Shown here: positions 1 through 7,431 of the stretch, piece by piece
Position numbering within the stretch: the stretch's first letter is position 1
Layout: every line of letters starts with the position of its first letter
Position numbers and translations under genes: made by a program
The notes under the pieces: model-generated
Databases searched by the model: none
What the model was told of the DNA's origin: nothing
What the model saw: the letters and a program-made list of their open reading frames with translations, nothing else
DNA from: Clostridium sp. CX1
Lineage (GTDB): Bacteria; Bacillota; Clostridia; Clostridiales; Clostridiaceae
Reading direction: 5' to 3'
Assembly (NCBI RefSeq): GCF_025398335.1
Contig: NZ_JAODOO010000019.1
Location: 1-64,000 of the forward strand
Length of the DNA: 64,000 bases

Positions 1-489
1 GCTCTTTCCGCTGCCTACCTGTCCTAGAAAAGCTGCACTATTTTTTCTTGTAGCCCTTATGTTCTTAAAGTTTTTAAAGTAGTTTAGAGCGGTATTTTTT
101 GCCTCCTCAGTGAATTGATTATAGGGTCTGTAGTTTGAGAAGGTAAGTCTGTTTTTTTCTGATTCTATTCCTGAGTTTTTCCACAGGGCACGGGTTTTGT
201 CCATTTCTTTGCATTTGCAGAAAATTATCGTATCCTGGGCATTTATATTATGCTTTATTATAAAACCCTTTCCTAAACAAAGAGGACATTCTCCAATAGG
301 GTTTTCTCTAGATACTGGAGAAAGATTCTTGTTATTTATAGAGGAGGACTTCTTAGATAAGTCCTTCGATGTGGATGTCTGCTGGGTGATTTCCTCTTGG
401 AGGTTTGTATCCTGACCATTTACTGTGTTTTGGCGAAGTCTTTGGATAATAACATTTATCCTGCCAATACTTTTCTCTAGAGTATCCAT
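1..489 (-). CDS. DnaC/DnaI-like helicase-loader ATPase (partial, 3' end outside window)
   Basis: The first 163 residues are visible; the rest runs off the left edge. The N-terminus has a possible zinc-binding cluster (C68, C71, C91, C93, as CPLC then CKC). The last visible residues form a Walker A motif, GQVGSGKS, typical of DnaC/DnaI helicase loaders. The ATG at 489 follows an in-frame TAG directly and has an AGGGAG site about 9 bases upstream. It overlaps the 3' end of the DnaD-like gene by 137 bases in another frame. The pairing of a DnaD-like and a DnaC-like protein is the usual loader pair of Firmicute phages and mobile elements. Loading of the replicative helicase is inferred from family. 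Confidence 0.8.
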   Translation of the reverse strand, partial: MDTLEKSIGRINVIIQRLRQNTVNGQDTNLQEEITQQTSTSKDLSKKSSSINNKNLSPVSRENPIGECPLCLGKGFIIKHNINAQDTIIFCKCKEMDKTRALWKNSGIESEKNRLTFSNYRPYNQFTEEAKNTALNYFKNFKNIRATRKNSAAFLGQVGSGKS

Positions 490-1288
490 CTATCCCATCT
501 CCCTTATATTTTTTATAATCAGCAATGAATTTTTCTGCTGCTTCTACAGTTCTTATGCCTTTATCCAGCCAGTTGTAAAGAACCTTTTCAGCGTACCTTA
601 AGTTCCGTGCATTACTTTCTATGGACTGCTTAAGGGCAAGTATAATAATCTCTGGCTCCTTAAATTCTTCTAGGAGAGAGTTGAATATTTCAAGTTCATA
701 GGAGCTTGGCAGTCTTATATTACTGCTGTAAAAGCTTAGTACACTTCTAAGGGCACTATTTTTGCCATTAGCTTTTTCAAGGACCTTTGGTTTTGGTAAT
801 GTCTCCTCAGGGTCCTTATTATCATTATCATTAACTTCTGTAGTAATATCTGTAGTATTATCTGGTATTGGTCTGTCAGAATCAGTCACATGGACTGTCA
901 TCTTTGGACAGTTGCACTGGCTCTTTGTGACAGTACTGTTGTCACTTTCCTTACTTGGGTTTATAAGATCTTGAAGAAGATCATAATTTATAGAGTACCA
1001 CTTTGTCCTATCTAATTTAGATTTATTAAAGTTGCCGGAGATAACTAAGCCTTTATTTTCAAGATTTTTTAGAGTCTTTCTTATAGTAGTAGTGGATAGG
1101 AAAAGAAGCTGCTTTTGCCAATCTTCATAGGTATTGTAAACCCAGGCTCTTCCATCAATGATATTTTTGCTTTTCTCCAGCCAGTAGTGTATCTGATTTA
1201 GCATTATAGCTTCATTAAGGCCTAAAAGCTGTGCCAGTTCTGGTTGAAAAACCATTACACTTTCATCTTTGAACAACCAATTTTTCAA
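353..1288 (-). CDS. DnaD-like replisome organizer protein
   Basis: About 311 residues. The N-terminal ~120 residues look like the winged-helix replisome-organizer domain of phage DnaD-like proteins (ELAQLLGLNEAIMLNQIHYW, TIRKTLKNLENKGLV). A low-complexity Thr/Asp/Asn linker follows, then a DnaD-type helical domain ending in YNWLDKGIRTVEAAEKFI. Possible starts are GTG 1303, TTG 1294 and TTG 1288; 1288 is preferred because the GGAGGG site then lies 7-8 bases away. It sits between the sigma factor upstream and the DnaC-like gene, whose start it overlaps. Role: origin or helicase-loading protein acting with the DnaC-like ATPase, inferred from family and neighbour. Confidence 0.8.
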   Translation of the reverse strand: MKNWLFKDESVMVFQPELAQLLGLNEAIMLNQIHYWLEKSKNIIDGRAWVYNTYEDWQKQLLFLSTTTIRKTLKNLENKGLVISGNFNKSKLDRTKWYSINYDLLQDLINPSKESDNSTVTKSQCNCPKMTVHVTDSDRPIPDNTTDITTEVNDNDNKDPEETLPKPKVLEKANGKNSALRSVLSFYSSNIRLPSSYELEIFNSLLEEFKEPEIIILALKQSIESNARNLRYAEKVLYNWLDKGIRTVEAAEKFIADYKKYKGDGIDGYSREKYWQDKCYYPKTSPKHSKWSGYKPPRGNHPADIHIEGLI

Positions 1289-1323
1289 TTTCAATCCCTC
1301 CACTTATAATTCACCTATAATAG

Positions 1324-1914
1324 TTATTTATAATTCTTCAAAAAATATCTTTTTAGTTTTCCTAATGCTCTGCCTTTTCGCTTTACAACAGTGTTAACAT
1401 TTATGTCTTCTTTAGCAGCATACTCTTTTAAGGATTTATTATTTAGGTAAAACCAATTAATAATTTCTCTTTCCTCTTCAGGAAGATTATTAATAGCCTT
1501 TTTAAGCATAGCTATCTTTTCCTTTAAAAGGACAGTCTCCTCTAAATCCTCTGGTGAATGTAGTATTTCTATAAACTCTATGCCGTCTTTGTTCAAGCTG
1601 TTTAGGCTGCATTTAAAGTTTTCATCCCATTTCTTGCTTATGACTTTTCTTAACTCTTCATTAAAGGCATTTTTAATAACCTTTGCAGCAAAAATTGTAA
1701 AGTTAGCGCCTCTATCAGCTTGGTACTTATACACAGCTTTCACAAGAGACAGGCTGCCTATCTGTATTAAATCCTCTGTTTCATATCCATTTATGTAAAT
1801 CTGTCTGGCATTTTTCATAATAAGGGGCTTGTACAAATTTAATATTTTTTCTAAGGAGTCTTTATTACCCTTTTGTGCTTCCGTAATTAAGACATCAATA
1901 TTGTTTTTTACCAT
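1324..1914 (-). CDS. Sigma-70 family RNA polymerase sigma factor (YvrI/UviA/TcdR-like size)
   Basis: About 196 residues. Region 2 lies at residues ~10-85 (KPLIMKNARQIY, ETEDLIQIGSLSLVKAVYKY) and region 4 at ~130-190 (LPEEEREIINWFYLNNKSL, then a helix-turn-helix ending KRKGRALGKLKRYF). The ATG at 1914 is chosen over GTG 1923 because GGGAG lies 8 bases before it. Compact sigma factors of this kind usually direct a few special promoters (bacteriocin, toxin or phage-like genes). It lies downstream of the SOS-type promoter and the YvrJ, DUF2922 and DUF1659 genes. The target promoters are not identifiable here. Confidence 0.85.
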   Translation of the reverse strand: MVKNNIDVLITEAQKGNKDSLEKILNLYKPLIMKNARQIYINGYETEDLIQIGSLSLVKAVYKYQADRGANFTIFAAKVIKNAFNEELRKVISKKWDENFKCSLNSLNKDGIEFIEILHSPEDLEETVLLKEKIAMLKKAINNLPEEEREIINWFYLNNKSLKEYAAKEDINVNTVVKRKGRALGKLKRYFLKNYK

Positions 1915-1954
1915 AACAACCACTCCCTACTTATATTAGAAGATGTAAAACAGG

Positions 1955-1991
1955 GCAAAACCTCTATTATAGAAGTTCTGCCCTGTTTTTA
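1955..1991 (-). terminator. Rho-independent terminator or attenuator between yvrJ-like gene and sigma gene
   Basis: Inverted repeat AACAGGGCA / TGCCCTGTT with an A+T-rich spacer and T-rich flanks on both sides. On the minus strand it follows the YvrJ-like stop codon and precedes the sigma factor, so it could attenuate transcription into the sigma gene. Confidence 0.6.
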
Positions 1992-2153
1992 TCTTCCGAC
2001 CTCTGAAGCTAGCAAGTTTTTTATAGTCACTGAAAGATCATTTATGCTTAAGGTGAGCGCTTCAAGTTTACTTTCTAATCTAACCAGCAGGTATACGGAT
2101 ACCGCAATGGGAAATCCCATATTACCTATCAGAGTTAAAAGGTCTGTATTCAT
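1989..2153 (-). CDS. YvrJ-family small membrane protein
   Basis: A 54-residue protein starting MNTDLLTLIGNMGFPIAV. It has one hydrophobic segment (residues ~8-25) and then an amphipathic charged helix (RLESKLEALTLSINDL). This matches the YvrJ family, small single-span proteins often encoded beside a sigma factor in Firmicutes; some resemble holin-like UviB/BhlA peptides. The ATG is at 2153. It lies between the sigma factor and the DUF2922 gene. Function is unknown; a holin or pore role is only a guess. Confidence 0.75.
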   Translation of the reverse strand: MNTDLLTLIGNMGFPIAVSVYLLVRLESKLEALTLSINDLSVTIKNLLASEVGR

Positions 2154-2220
2154 TTAATCACCTACTATATATCCCCAGTGCAAGAGATATTACACCGGGG
2201 AGTTTGTTATTTTAATGGGT

Positions 2221-2439
2221 TTATTTGACTTGAAGATCTGTAGTGCTCTTATCCACTATCTCTGCAGAATCTTTAATTTTCAAGTCACCGCCGGTAGAGG
2301 TAAATATGTTTTTGGATATTATAAGGTCCATGGCACCTTTTACCTCTAAGTCAGTTACGTCTTCTCTAACGTTACTTACTCTAATTGCTGTTTTTTTACC
2401 TTCCTCATTTAAAAAATTCATTACAAGCGTTTTACTCAT
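2221..2439 (-). CDS. DUF2922-type small protein
   Basis: A 72-residue soluble protein (MSKTLVMNFLNEEGKKTAIR...) with the DUF2922 pattern: an N-terminal strand, a GKK segment, then VTDLEVKGAMDLIISKNIF. No signal peptide or membrane span is visible. It is preceded by a GGGGG ribosome-binding stretch and lies between the DUF1659 and YvrJ genes. DUF1659, DUF2922 and YvrJ genes often travel together in Firmicutes; their function is not known. Confidence 0.75.
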   Translation of the reverse strand: MSKTLVMNFLNEEGKKTAIRVSNVREDVTDLEVKGAMDLIISKNIFTSTGGDLKIKDSAEIVDKSTTDLQVK

Positions 2440-2538
2440 TTACACAGCCCCCTTTTTATTTAGTTAATGGTGGACAGTTAAGGTAAGGTTCTTAACTGTC
2501 TACTGATTCATTCTCTTGGTTTTTGGATAAGTACCCTT

Positions 2539-2763
2539 CTAGACGTTAGTTATTGAGTTTTGATCTTCTCTTATAACTTCATCTAAAGTTTTGCCGATAA
2601 GCTTTTCTATTTCCTTTGCTACATCAAAGAGATCCTGCTCTGCAGCAGAGGTTTTTATTTTTGAAAAGCTCTGCTTTTTCACTATTTCCTTTCCCTTTGA
2701 GTCCACCCCATCGATGTACTTAATAATTAATGAACTACTTAACTTTGTTGCTGTTGCAGCCAT
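2539..2763 (-). CDS. DUF1659-type small protein
   Basis: A 74-residue protein (MAATATKLSSSLIIKYIDG...) with the DUF1659 pattern: an Ala-rich N-terminus, a GVDSKGKEIVKKQSFS strand segment and a C-terminal helix (LFDVAKEIEKLIG). The ATG at 2763 has AAAGGAG 9 bases upstream, which is better placed than the in-frame TTG at 2772. It is the first gene behind the LexA-box promoter. Function is unknown. Confidence 0.75.
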   Translation of the reverse strand: MAATATKLSSSLIIKYIDGVDSKGKEIVKKQSFSKIKTSAAEQDLFDVAKEIEKLIGKTLDEVIREDQNSITNV

Positions 2764-2836
2764 ATTTATCAACTCCTTTCACCTAATATATACCGGGAAT
2801 TTTTAAAAAGGTGACAGGATTTTTTAAAATAATTAC

Positions 2837-2884
2837 AAACTTATGTTCTATATTTATTATATGGAACATAAGTTCTTATGTAAA
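2837..2884 (-). promoter_or_regulatory. Sigma-A-type promoter with two LexA (SOS) boxes
   Basis: On the minus strand TTTACA (2879-2884) and TATAAT (2856-2861) are separated by exactly 17 bases. A perfect LexA-type GAAC-N4-GTTC palindrome (2864-2875) fills the spacer. A second near-match (AAAC-N4-GTTC on the plus strand, 2837-2848) lies just after the -10. The two boxes form an 11-base perfect inverted repeat. The promoter faces the DUF1659, DUF2922, yvrJ and sigma genes, so damage-inducible control is inferred. Confidence 0.75.
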
Positions 2885-2993
2885 GAGAATTCTTTCCCTA
2901 ATTTTTGACATAAGTAAGGGAGAGTTTTTATTGTAAGGAGATGAAGCCAGAGAATTTTTAAAGACTTGGTAATAGATTTAAAGGAAATATTTT

Positions 2994-3028
2994 AAGGGGT
3001 TGTCTTATACGCTGTAAGACAACCCCTT
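2994..3028 (-). terminator. Terminator of the thiamine-precursor operon
   Basis: A 15-base near-perfect stem (AAGGGGTTGTCTTA / TAAGACAACCCCTT) just downstream of the substrate-binding-protein stop codon, followed on the minus strand by a T-rich stretch. Confidence 0.85.
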
Positions 3029-3034
3029 TCTCTT

Positions 3035-4054
3035 CTATTTAATTTCATCAAGATTTACATAAAAGTCTTCTGCATTAGCTTTTTCCTTTAGCAGACCTTT
3101 TTCTTGAAGCCAGTTTATATTGTTTTCCCAAACCTTCTTGTCTTGATATAAGAAAGGTTCGTCCTTTGATTCCATCTTAGGAAGAAGAATATCTATACTT
3201 TGTTTTTCCACTGCCTCTATAAGAGGGAAATTATCCTTTTGCTGATTATTTAGCAATATCTTTAAGGATTTATCAGGGTTATTTTTTGTGAATTCAAAAC
3301 CTTTTTTTGCAGCCTTCATAAACTTTTTCAAGGTTTCAGGTTTTTCCTTTAAAGTTTTATCACTGGTAACAAAGACTTCTTCGTAATAATTAGGTACTCC
3401 ATATTTAGATGGATCAAAGTAGTTTATTTCATGACCTTCATGCTGCATTACTGGAACTTCATGGTTTACAAGGCCCCCAGTTGTAGCATCTACCTTTTTT
3501 GTTACCATTGATGAAAGAAGTTCAAAGCCTACATCTATTACTTTTACAGAGTTTGGATCTCCGCCGTCTGCTTTTACCATAGTTTTAACATATTCTGTAT
3601 TTAAAGGATTTCCTGAAAATCCAATGGTTTTTCCAGATAAATCTTTAGGTGAATTTATATTTTTTTCCTTTAAAGATATTATTACGTTTAATGGTGTATG
3701 TACTATTGCTCCAATAGATTTTACTGGAACCTTTTCGTTTGCTCTTGCAATTACTATATCCGGTTGATAGTAAATACCTAAGGTTGCTTTACCTGCAGCT
3801 GGTAGTGAAAGTGGGTCTGTTGGGTTAGAAGGGTATTTGATATTAACCTTTAAGCCTTCTTCTTTAAAGTATCCATTTTCAATAGCTGCATATATAAAGG
3901 TATGTATTGCATTTGGATACCAATCCAGCACTAAGTCTACCTCCTCTAGTTTTTCTGCACTAGTTTTAGCTGCTTCTTTATTTGAGCAGCCTGCTGCCAT
4001 AAAGGTTATAAATATAAAAGTTAATAATAGTGAGAGATATTTTAGTTTTTTCAT
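3035..4054 (-). CDS. thiY: ABC transporter substrate-binding lipoprotein, NMT1/THI5-like (ThiY-type)
   Basis: About 339 residues. The N-terminal signal peptide ends in a lipobox (FMAAGC, Cys at ~23), so this is a membrane-anchored binding protein. VDLVLDWYPNAIHTFIYAA and the G-rich loop IGFSGNP are typical of the NMT1/THI5 fold that binds pyrimidine precursors of thiamine. The start at 4054 is preferred because GGAGG lies 8 bases upstream and the ATG overlaps the permease stop (TAATG); an ATG at 4069 precedes that site. Last gene of the tenA-ATPase-permease-binding protein operon behind the TPP riboswitch, so the ligand is likely a formylaminopyrimidine. Ligand identity is inferred. Confidence 0.88.
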   Translation of the reverse strand: MKKLKYLSLLLTFIFITFMAAGCSNKEAAKTSAEKLEEVDLVLDWYPNAIHTFIYAAIENGYFKEEGLKVNIKYPSNPTDPLSLPAAGKATLGIYYQPDIVIARANEKVPVKSIGAIVHTPLNVIISLKEKNINSPKDLSGKTIGFSGNPLNTEYVKTMVKADGGDPNSVKVIDVGFELLSSMVTKKVDATTGGLVNHEVPVMQHEGHEINYFDPSKYGVPNYYEEVFVTSDKTLKEKPETLKKFMKAAKKGFEFTKNNPDKSLKILLNNQQKDNFPLIEAVEKQSIDILLPKMESKDEPFLYQDKKVWENNINWLQEKGLLKEKANAEDFYVNLDEIK

Positions 4055-4794
4055 TACTCGTTCCTCCATTTTATTATTTTATTTTCTAAGAGATTAATTA
4101 TAAACACAAGGATAACTGCAGCAAGGGATAAAATCACTATTGGAGCAAAGACTGCTGCTCCATCTAACTGGGTCATCATCCTTTTACTAAAATAGCCAAG
4201 GCCCGATTGAGATCCAAGCCATTCACTGATGGCAGCACCTATTACACTAAGAGGTACTGCTATTTTTAGTGCTGAAAAGAAATATGGAAGAGCAGAAGGA
4301 AACTTTAATTTGATAAATATATCCCTTTTACTTGCTCCATAAGTAATCAGCAATTCCTCCATTTCTCTTTTAGTAGAACGAAGACCATCATATAGATTCA
4401 CCGTTATAGGAAAGAAAGTAATAAGTATAGTTACTACCACCTTACTCCAAATGCTGTATCCAAACCAAAGCACGAATATCGGTGCTAGAGCAGTAATAGG
4501 TATGGTTTGAGTTACTACTACAATAGGATATATTGCCTTTTCTATTTTTTCATTTAAGCTCATGGCTATAGCTAGGCCTACACCTAAAACTATTGATATA
4601 GCAAGACCTATAAAAGTAACTAACAGTGTAGAGGGAAGATGTACTAAAAAGAGAGGTTCTCTCAAAAGCCAAATCTTTTCTACAATTCTACTGGGAGAAG
4701 GAAGTATGTACATAGCATCTATATATCTTGCTAGAGCTTCCCATATTATAAAAAATACAATACTTACAATTATTGATGATTTATATTTCTTCAT
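4054..4794 (-). CDS. thiX: ABC transporter permease, thiamine-precursor type (ThiX)
   Basis: 246 residues, with about six hydrophobic segments and the permease EAA loop (ELLITYGASKRDIFIKLKFPSALPYFFSALKI) at ~145-175, which couples to the ATPase. It belongs to the BPD-transport permease family used for nitrate, sulfonate and pyrimidine uptake. The start ATG overlaps the ATPase stop (ATGA), and its stop overlaps the binding protein's ATG, so translation is coupled. It would form the membrane channel with the neighbouring ATPase and binding protein. Confidence 0.9.
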   Translation of the reverse strand: MKKYKSSIIVSIVFFIIWEALARYIDAMYILPSPSRIVEKIWLLREPLFLVHLPSTLLVTFIGLAISIVLGVGLAIAMSLNEKIEKAIYPIVVVTQTIPITALAPIFVLWFGYSIWSKVVVTILITFFPITVNLYDGLRSTKREMEELLITYGASKRDIFIKLKFPSALPYFFSALKIAVPLSVIGAAISEWLGSQSGLGYFSKRMMTQLDGAAVFAPIVILSLAAVILVFIINLLENKIIKWRNE

Positions 4795-5543
4795 AGTTCA
4801 ATCCTCTGCTTTAATTCATTGACAAGTTCTTCTTTTATGCTAAGTATTTCAGGTTTACTTAGCATATGCCTGTCCCTTGGGTAACCAAAAGGTACTACTA
4901 CTTCTTTTAATTTAGTTATAGGCCTTTCGGAAACTACAAATATTTTATTAGATAAAAACAAGGCTTCTTCAACATCATGAGTTATAAATAATATAGTCTT
5001 ATTAAGCTTTGACCATTGATTTAGAAGCCATTCCTGCATGGAAAGCTTCGTTATGGCGTCTAAGGCACTAAAGGGTTCATCTAAAAGCATAACCTCTGCA
5101 CCGGTAAGGAGAGTTCTTATAAAGGAAACTCTCTGTCTCATTCCTCCAGATAAATCCTTTGGGTACTTGTTTTTATAGTTATCTAATCCAAAGGTTTTTA
5201 AAAATTCTTCAGCCTTCTTTTTTGCATCCTTTTGTTTTTTGTTACCTACTTCTAGGGGAAGGCAAGCGTTTTCTAAAATAGTTCTCCAGGGTATCAGCAG
5301 GTCACTTTGAGGCATATACCCTATAGGATCGCTAATAGTATTAATGTTGTTATCATTAATATAGATTTCTCCATTAGAGCTTTTTTCAAGTTTAGAAATC
5401 AATCTAAATATTGTGCTCTTACCACAGCCACTGGGACCTATTATGCTTATAAATTCACCTTTATTTACATTGAAGCTTAGGTTTTTTATAAGGGTATAGG
5501 AGTCCTCTTCATATTTAAAAGTTACGTCACAAAACTTTAACAT
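4791..5543 (-). CDS. thiZ: ABC transporter ATP-binding protein, thiamine-precursor type (ThiZ)
   Basis: 250 residues. Walker A GPSGCGKST at ~37-45, Q-loop MPQSDLL, signature LSGGMRQR, Walker B VMLLDEPFSALD, and the H-loop in ITHDVEEA. This is the SsuB/TauB/ThiZ group of import ATPases. It begins 6 bases after the tenA stop and overlaps the permease start by 4 bases. It powers uptake by the ThiX/ThiY partners. Substrate assignment rests on tenA and the TPP riboswitch upstream. Confidence 0.9.
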   Translation of the reverse strand: MLKFCDVTFKYEEDSYTLIKNLSFNVNKGEFISIIGPSGCGKSTIFRLISKLEKSSNGEIYINDNNINTISDPIGYMPQSDLLIPWRTILENACLPLEVGNKKQKDAKKKAEEFLKTFGLDNYKNKYPKDLSGGMRQRVSFIRTLLTGAEVMLLDEPFSALDAITKLSMQEWLLNQWSKLNKTILFITHDVEEALFLSNKIFVVSERPITKLKEVVVPFGYPRDRHMLSKPEILSIKEELVNELKQRIEL

Positions 5544-5549
5544 TAATAA

Positions 5550-6209
5550 TTACATCTCCTTGTTATAAGACATATCCCAAAACATTGCTTCATATTTGCT
5601 GGTATTTATAAATATTTCTTTTAATCTTTCCTTATCCCTTGGTGAAAGGTTTTCTGAAAGTTCATCTACTAAGTCTATAAGCCACTTAGTACATTCCACA
5701 TATTCCTTTGATATATATCCTCTAATCCATTCACCATAAAACTCGTGCTCTACAGCACCAGGATTTTTACTTAAGTTTCTGCCAATTTCCAAATAGCTCC
5801 ACATACAAGCTAGCAGAGAAACGGATACCTCTGGCAGCCCACCTATTTGTGACACAGCAAGCATGTAGTTAGTGTATGAGATATTTGCAAGAGAAGCCTT
5901 TGTATTTTCAATTTCTTCATAGGTAATGCCTAGTCTTTTCATATAGGAGCGGTGAATACTCATTTCTCCGTTTAGAATATTGTTCACCATGCTGGAAAAG
6001 CCCTGCATTATATCTTCTCTATCTGCCTTTACTATGCCTAATGCATAAACCTTGGCATAGTCTAGAAGGTATATGTAATCTTGAATCATGTAAAATTTAA
6101 ACTTGTCTATTTCTAAAGTGCCATCGCCTATTCCCTTTACAAAAGGATGGGTATAATAGGATTCCCAAATTTCTTTAACGCTTTCATACAAGCTTTCTGA
6201 AAACTTCAT
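5550..6209 (-). CDS. tenA: Aminopyrimidine aminohydrolase / thiaminase II (TenA)
   Basis: 219 residues, the usual TenA length. Active-site positions known for TenA are present: D44 (MIQDY), the catalytic Cys at 135 (LLACMWSYLEIG) and a C-terminal Glu at ~207 (KYEAMFW). TenA hydrolyses aminomethyl-pyrimidine to hydroxymethyl-pyrimidine, salvaging the pyrimidine half of degraded thiamine. The ATG at 6209 has AGGAGG about 8 bases upstream; the in-frame codon at 6257 falls in the riboswitch terminator and is not a real start. First gene of the operon, so import and hydrolysis are co-regulated by TPP. Confidence 0.93.
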   Translation of the reverse strand: MKFSESLYESVKEIWESYYTHPFVKGIGDGTLEIDKFKFYMIQDYIYLLDYAKVYALGIVKADREDIMQGFSSMVNNILNGEMSIHRSYMKRLGITYEEIENTKASLANISYTNYMLAVSQIGGLPEVSVSLLACMWSYLEIGRNLSKNPGAVEHEFYGEWIRGYISKEYVECTKWLIDLVDELSENLSPRDKERLKEIFINTSKYEAMFWDMSYNKEM

Positions 6210-6241
6210 ATTAGTGCCTCCTAATTTATAAAAATTTGAAA

Positions 6242-6276
6242 AATAAAAAAGGTACAAACCAGAGGAGGTTTGTACC
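6242..6276 (-). terminator. Riboswitch-controlled terminator upstream of tenA
   Basis: On the minus strand, GGTACAAACC / GGTTTGTACC is a perfect 10-bp stem followed by a T run. It lies between the TPP aptamer and tenA, as expected for a transcription-terminating OFF switch. Confidence 0.88.
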
Positions 6277-6315
6277 TATGTCTTTAAAACTATAAAGGTA
6301 TTTTTAAAATACATG

Positions 6316-6412
6316 AAACCTCTTCCTACGCTGGCATTATCCAGATCAGGTTATAGGGTCAAAGAATTACATTCTTAATCTCAGCTGATAACATCAGCCC
6401 CCCTGGGATTGG
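6316..6412 (-). ncRNA. TPP riboswitch (THI element)
   Basis: The minus strand carries the conserved TPP aptamer segments in order: GGGGGGCTG, GCTGAGAT, GACCCTATAACCTGATCTGG and ATAATGCCAGCGTAGGAA. It is followed by a terminator and then tenA. TPP binding should stop expression of the pyrimidine uptake and salvage operon. Confidence 0.95.
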
Positions 6413-6477
6413 CAAATTATTAAATTTTCCTACAAGGTCATATTACTACAATGAATTGGTAAGGTCAAGATATATTT

Positions 6478-6601
6478 GGGGACAGTTTACAATTATTCAA
6501 CAGTTTTATCTTTGAATAATTGTGGACTGTCCCCACTTGTTGAGAAATTGTAAACTGTCCCTAAGCTTTTAGCCTTTGATGAATAATTGTGAACCGTCCC
6601 C
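6478..6601. repeat. Dispersed GGGGAC...AATTATT palindromic repeat, four copies
   Basis: One forward copy (6478-6500) and one reverse copy (6512-6534) make a hairpin. Two further reverse copies follow at 6543-6561 and 6581-6601. The first is GGGGACAGTTTACAATTATT. Confidence 0.9.
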
Positions 6602-6711
6602 TAGGCTTTTGTGATAAAATATAAATACTAAGAAAATATTTCCTTATGTCATGTAACTATTTTATGGGGAGAAATTCAAGCAATAATTAAAGCTATTGGG
6701 GGTTAGGGAAA

Positions 6712-7431
6712 TTGAGAGATATTATAGAATTAAAAAACATAAATAAGACTTACGGAAAAAATGCTAAAACTAAAGTACTTCATGATATTAATTTATCAAT
6801 AAGAGAAGGCTCTTTTAATTCAATAATAGGAGCTTCTGGCAGTGGGAAAACTACTTTGTTGAATATAATAGGAACTTTAGACAAGCCTACTAATGGACAG
6901 GTCTATATAGATGGGAAGAGGACAGATAACATGAACAGGAGAGCACTTGCTTCTCTTAGAAACAAAACTATAGGCTTTATATTTCAGTTTCATTACCTCT
7001 TGCCAGAGTTTAATGCTTTAGAAAATGTTATTATGCCCCATACTATAAGCAAGTTTTTTTGTGGCAGTAAAACTAGAGAAAAAGCTGAGGAGCTTCTTCA
7101 TATGGTACAGTTGTCAGAGTTTAGGCATAAAAAGGTCTATGACTTGTCTGGGGGACAACAGCAAAGGGTAGCTATTGCTAGGGCACTTATGAATGAGCCT
7201 AAAATTATATTGGCAGATGAACCTACAGGAAATCTGGATTCTAAATCTGCTAAGGGAGTTTATGATATATTTAGAAAGGTTAATAGGACATTTAATACTA
7301 CCTTTGTAATTATAACTCATGATGATAGAATAGCAAAAAAGGCAGATAGGATAATTAAAATAAATGATGGTGTAGTTTTTGATGTAAATAGGAATAGAGA
7401 AAGGGAAAAGAAAAATGTTTGCATCCTTTAA
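6712..7431 (+). CDS. ABC transporter ATP-binding protein (LolD/MacB type)
   Basis: 239 residues. Walker [10 protein letters not shown] at ~39-47, Q-loop [12 protein letters not shown], signature [15 protein letters not shown], Walker [16 protein letters not shown] and switch ITHDD. The DEPTGNLDS block is characteristic of the MacB/LolD/FtsE group, which works with FtsX-type permeases. The start is TTG, with GGGGGTTAGGGA upstream. It overlaps the next permease gene by 17 bases, so the two form one transporter. Such systems export or extract lipids, peptides or antibiotics; the substrate here is unknown. Confidence 0.9.
   Translation: MRDIIELKNINKTYGKNAKTKVLHDINLSIREGSFNSIIGASGSGKTTLLNIIGTLDKPTNGQVYIDGKRTDNMNRRALASLRNKTIGFIFQFHYLLPEFNALENVIMPHTISKFFCGSKTREKAEELLHMVQLSEFRHKKVYDLSGGQQQRVAIARALMNEPKIILADEPTGNLDSKSAKGVYDIFRKVNRTFNTTFVIITHDDRIAKKADRIIKINDGVVFDVNRNREREKKNVCIL

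Noticed and set aside
2031-2110. Holin assignment for the YvrJ-like protein
   Set aside because: Size and one span fit, but no lysis gene or phage structural gene is visible in the window.
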